From positions 1-6,525 of the forward strand of contig PDQE01000010.1 of NCBI GenBank assembly GCA_002747735.1: a stretch of 6,525 bases of DNA. The letters run 5' to 3'. This DNA comes from Flavobacteriales bacterium (lineage in GTDB: Bacteria; Bacteroidota; Bacteroidia; Flavobacteriales; Flavobacteriaceae). Shown one piece after another: positions 6,041 to 6,525 of the stretch; within the stretch, counting starts at the first letter, position 1; every line of letters starts with the position of its first letter. Below the pieces are notes generated by a model that was not told the DNA's origin, searched no databases, and saw only the letters and a list, made by a program, of their open reading frames with translations. The translations under genes were made by a program, and so were the position numbers.

Positions 6041-6525
6041 ATGAATAAAAAAGATATACTTGGGTTATTGATTGCCGTTATAGTTTTTGGAACGGTTATA
6101 GGACTTTCATTATGGTATTTTAACCAAAATGAAGTGCAATATTTACAAGGGCAGGTTGAGGCAAAACAAATAAATGTAGCCCCAAAAGTTGCAGGACGTG
6201 TTAAGACTATTTATGTAGAAGAAGGCGAGGATGTAAAAAAAGGACAACTTTTGCTAGAACTTGAAAGCACAGAAATAGATGCTAAAATGGCACAAGCACA
6301 AGCAGCAAAATCAGCAGCACAGGCACAAGCCAATAAAGCACAGGCAGGGGCAAGAATAGAACAGATACAAGGAGCATATAACCTTTGGCAACAAGCAAAA
6401 GCAGCAGCAGAATTGGCAGAAAAAACCTATACAAGAGTGCAGAATTTGTATAATGACAAAGTAGTTCCTGCACAGAAAAAAGACGAAGCATACGCAAAAA
6501 TGAAAGCCTATAGAGAACAGGAACA
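6041..6525 (+). CDS. HlyD/EmrA/YbhG-type periplasmic adaptor, N-terminal part (3' end outside window)
   Basis: The gene runs off the right edge with 161 codons visible. The protein is a membrane fusion protein linking an inner-membrane pump to a TolC-type channel. Residues 1-6 (MNKKDI) are cytoplasmic, 7-27 form one membrane anchor, and 35-80 form the first half of a lipoyl-like domain (YLQGQVEAKQINVAPKVAGR, then VKTIYVEEGEDVKKGQLLLEL). From 80 on is an Ala/Gln-rich coiled coil (AQAQAAKSAAQAQANKAQAG), continued by AEKTYTRVQNLYNDKVVPAQKKDEA, a typical hairpin helix. The ATG at 6041 directly precedes the membrane anchor and is the only good start. No lipobox is present, so it is anchored by its helix. 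Families with this layout pair with either MFS pumps (EmrB) or ABC-2 transporters (YbhFSR); the partner would be encoded beyond the edge. Confidence 0.9.
   Translation, partial: MNKKDILGLLIAVIVFGTVIGLSLWYFNQNEVQYLQGQVEAKQINVAPKVAGRVKTIYVEEGEDVKKGQLLLELESTEIDAKMAQAQAAKSAAQAQANKAQAGARIEQIQGAYNLWQQAKAAAELAEKTYTRVQNLYNDKVVPAQKKDEAYAKMKAYREQE

Noticed and set aside
6282..6497. 71-codon Leu-rich open frame on the - strand
   Set aside because: Its leucine-rich translation is the reverse of the Ala/Gln coiled-coil tract of the adaptor gene, not a membrane protein.

Overview
The window is strongly AT-rich, its genes lack Shine-Dalgarno sequences, and one spacer holds a promoter with the TAnnTTTG -7 box typical of Bacteroidota. 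The protein types fit a member of the Bacteroidota, probably Flavobacteriia; this is inference, because no rRNA or marker gene is present. Seven protein-coding genes are supported, all on the + strand: five complete, one cut by the left edge (uxuA) and one cut by the right edge (an HlyD/EmrA-type adaptor). Two probable gene remnants lie on the - strand.

Left part (1-3518). The C-terminal half of mannonate dehydratase UxuA, a hexuronate catabolism enzyme, ends at 636. A 201-base spacer with several inverted repeats leads to an APC-superfamily permease, followed 15 bases later by an MscS-type mechanosensitive channel; these two look co-transcribed. After another 155 bases comes a small DUF1622 membrane protein.

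Middle (3519-4036). This stretch has no intact gene. Convergent to DUF1622 is the C-terminal piece of a PAP2-type phosphatase, with its SR-H-D motif intact but the N-terminal catalytic half missing. It is followed by an unrecognised - strand open frame with no ATG. Together they look like a deletion or insertion scar. The right edge of the stretch holds a promoter (TTTG / TACATTTG) and a near-perfect 24-base palindrome, a likely operator.

Right part (4037-6525). A TetR-family regulator overlaps by four bases a TolC-type outer-membrane efflux protein. An inner-membrane-anchored HlyD/EmrA/YbhG-type periplasmic adaptor follows and runs off the window. This is the first half of a self-regulated tripartite efflux operon; the inner-membrane pump (ABC or MFS) should be encoded just beyond the edge. 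The likely logic is that TetR sits on the palindrome over its own start site and represses the whole operon until a ligand releases it.

I found no RNA gene, CRISPR array, transposase or confident terminator. I do not see convincing evidence of an undescribed system. The points most worth a second look are the remnant-filled scar and the palindromic operator.
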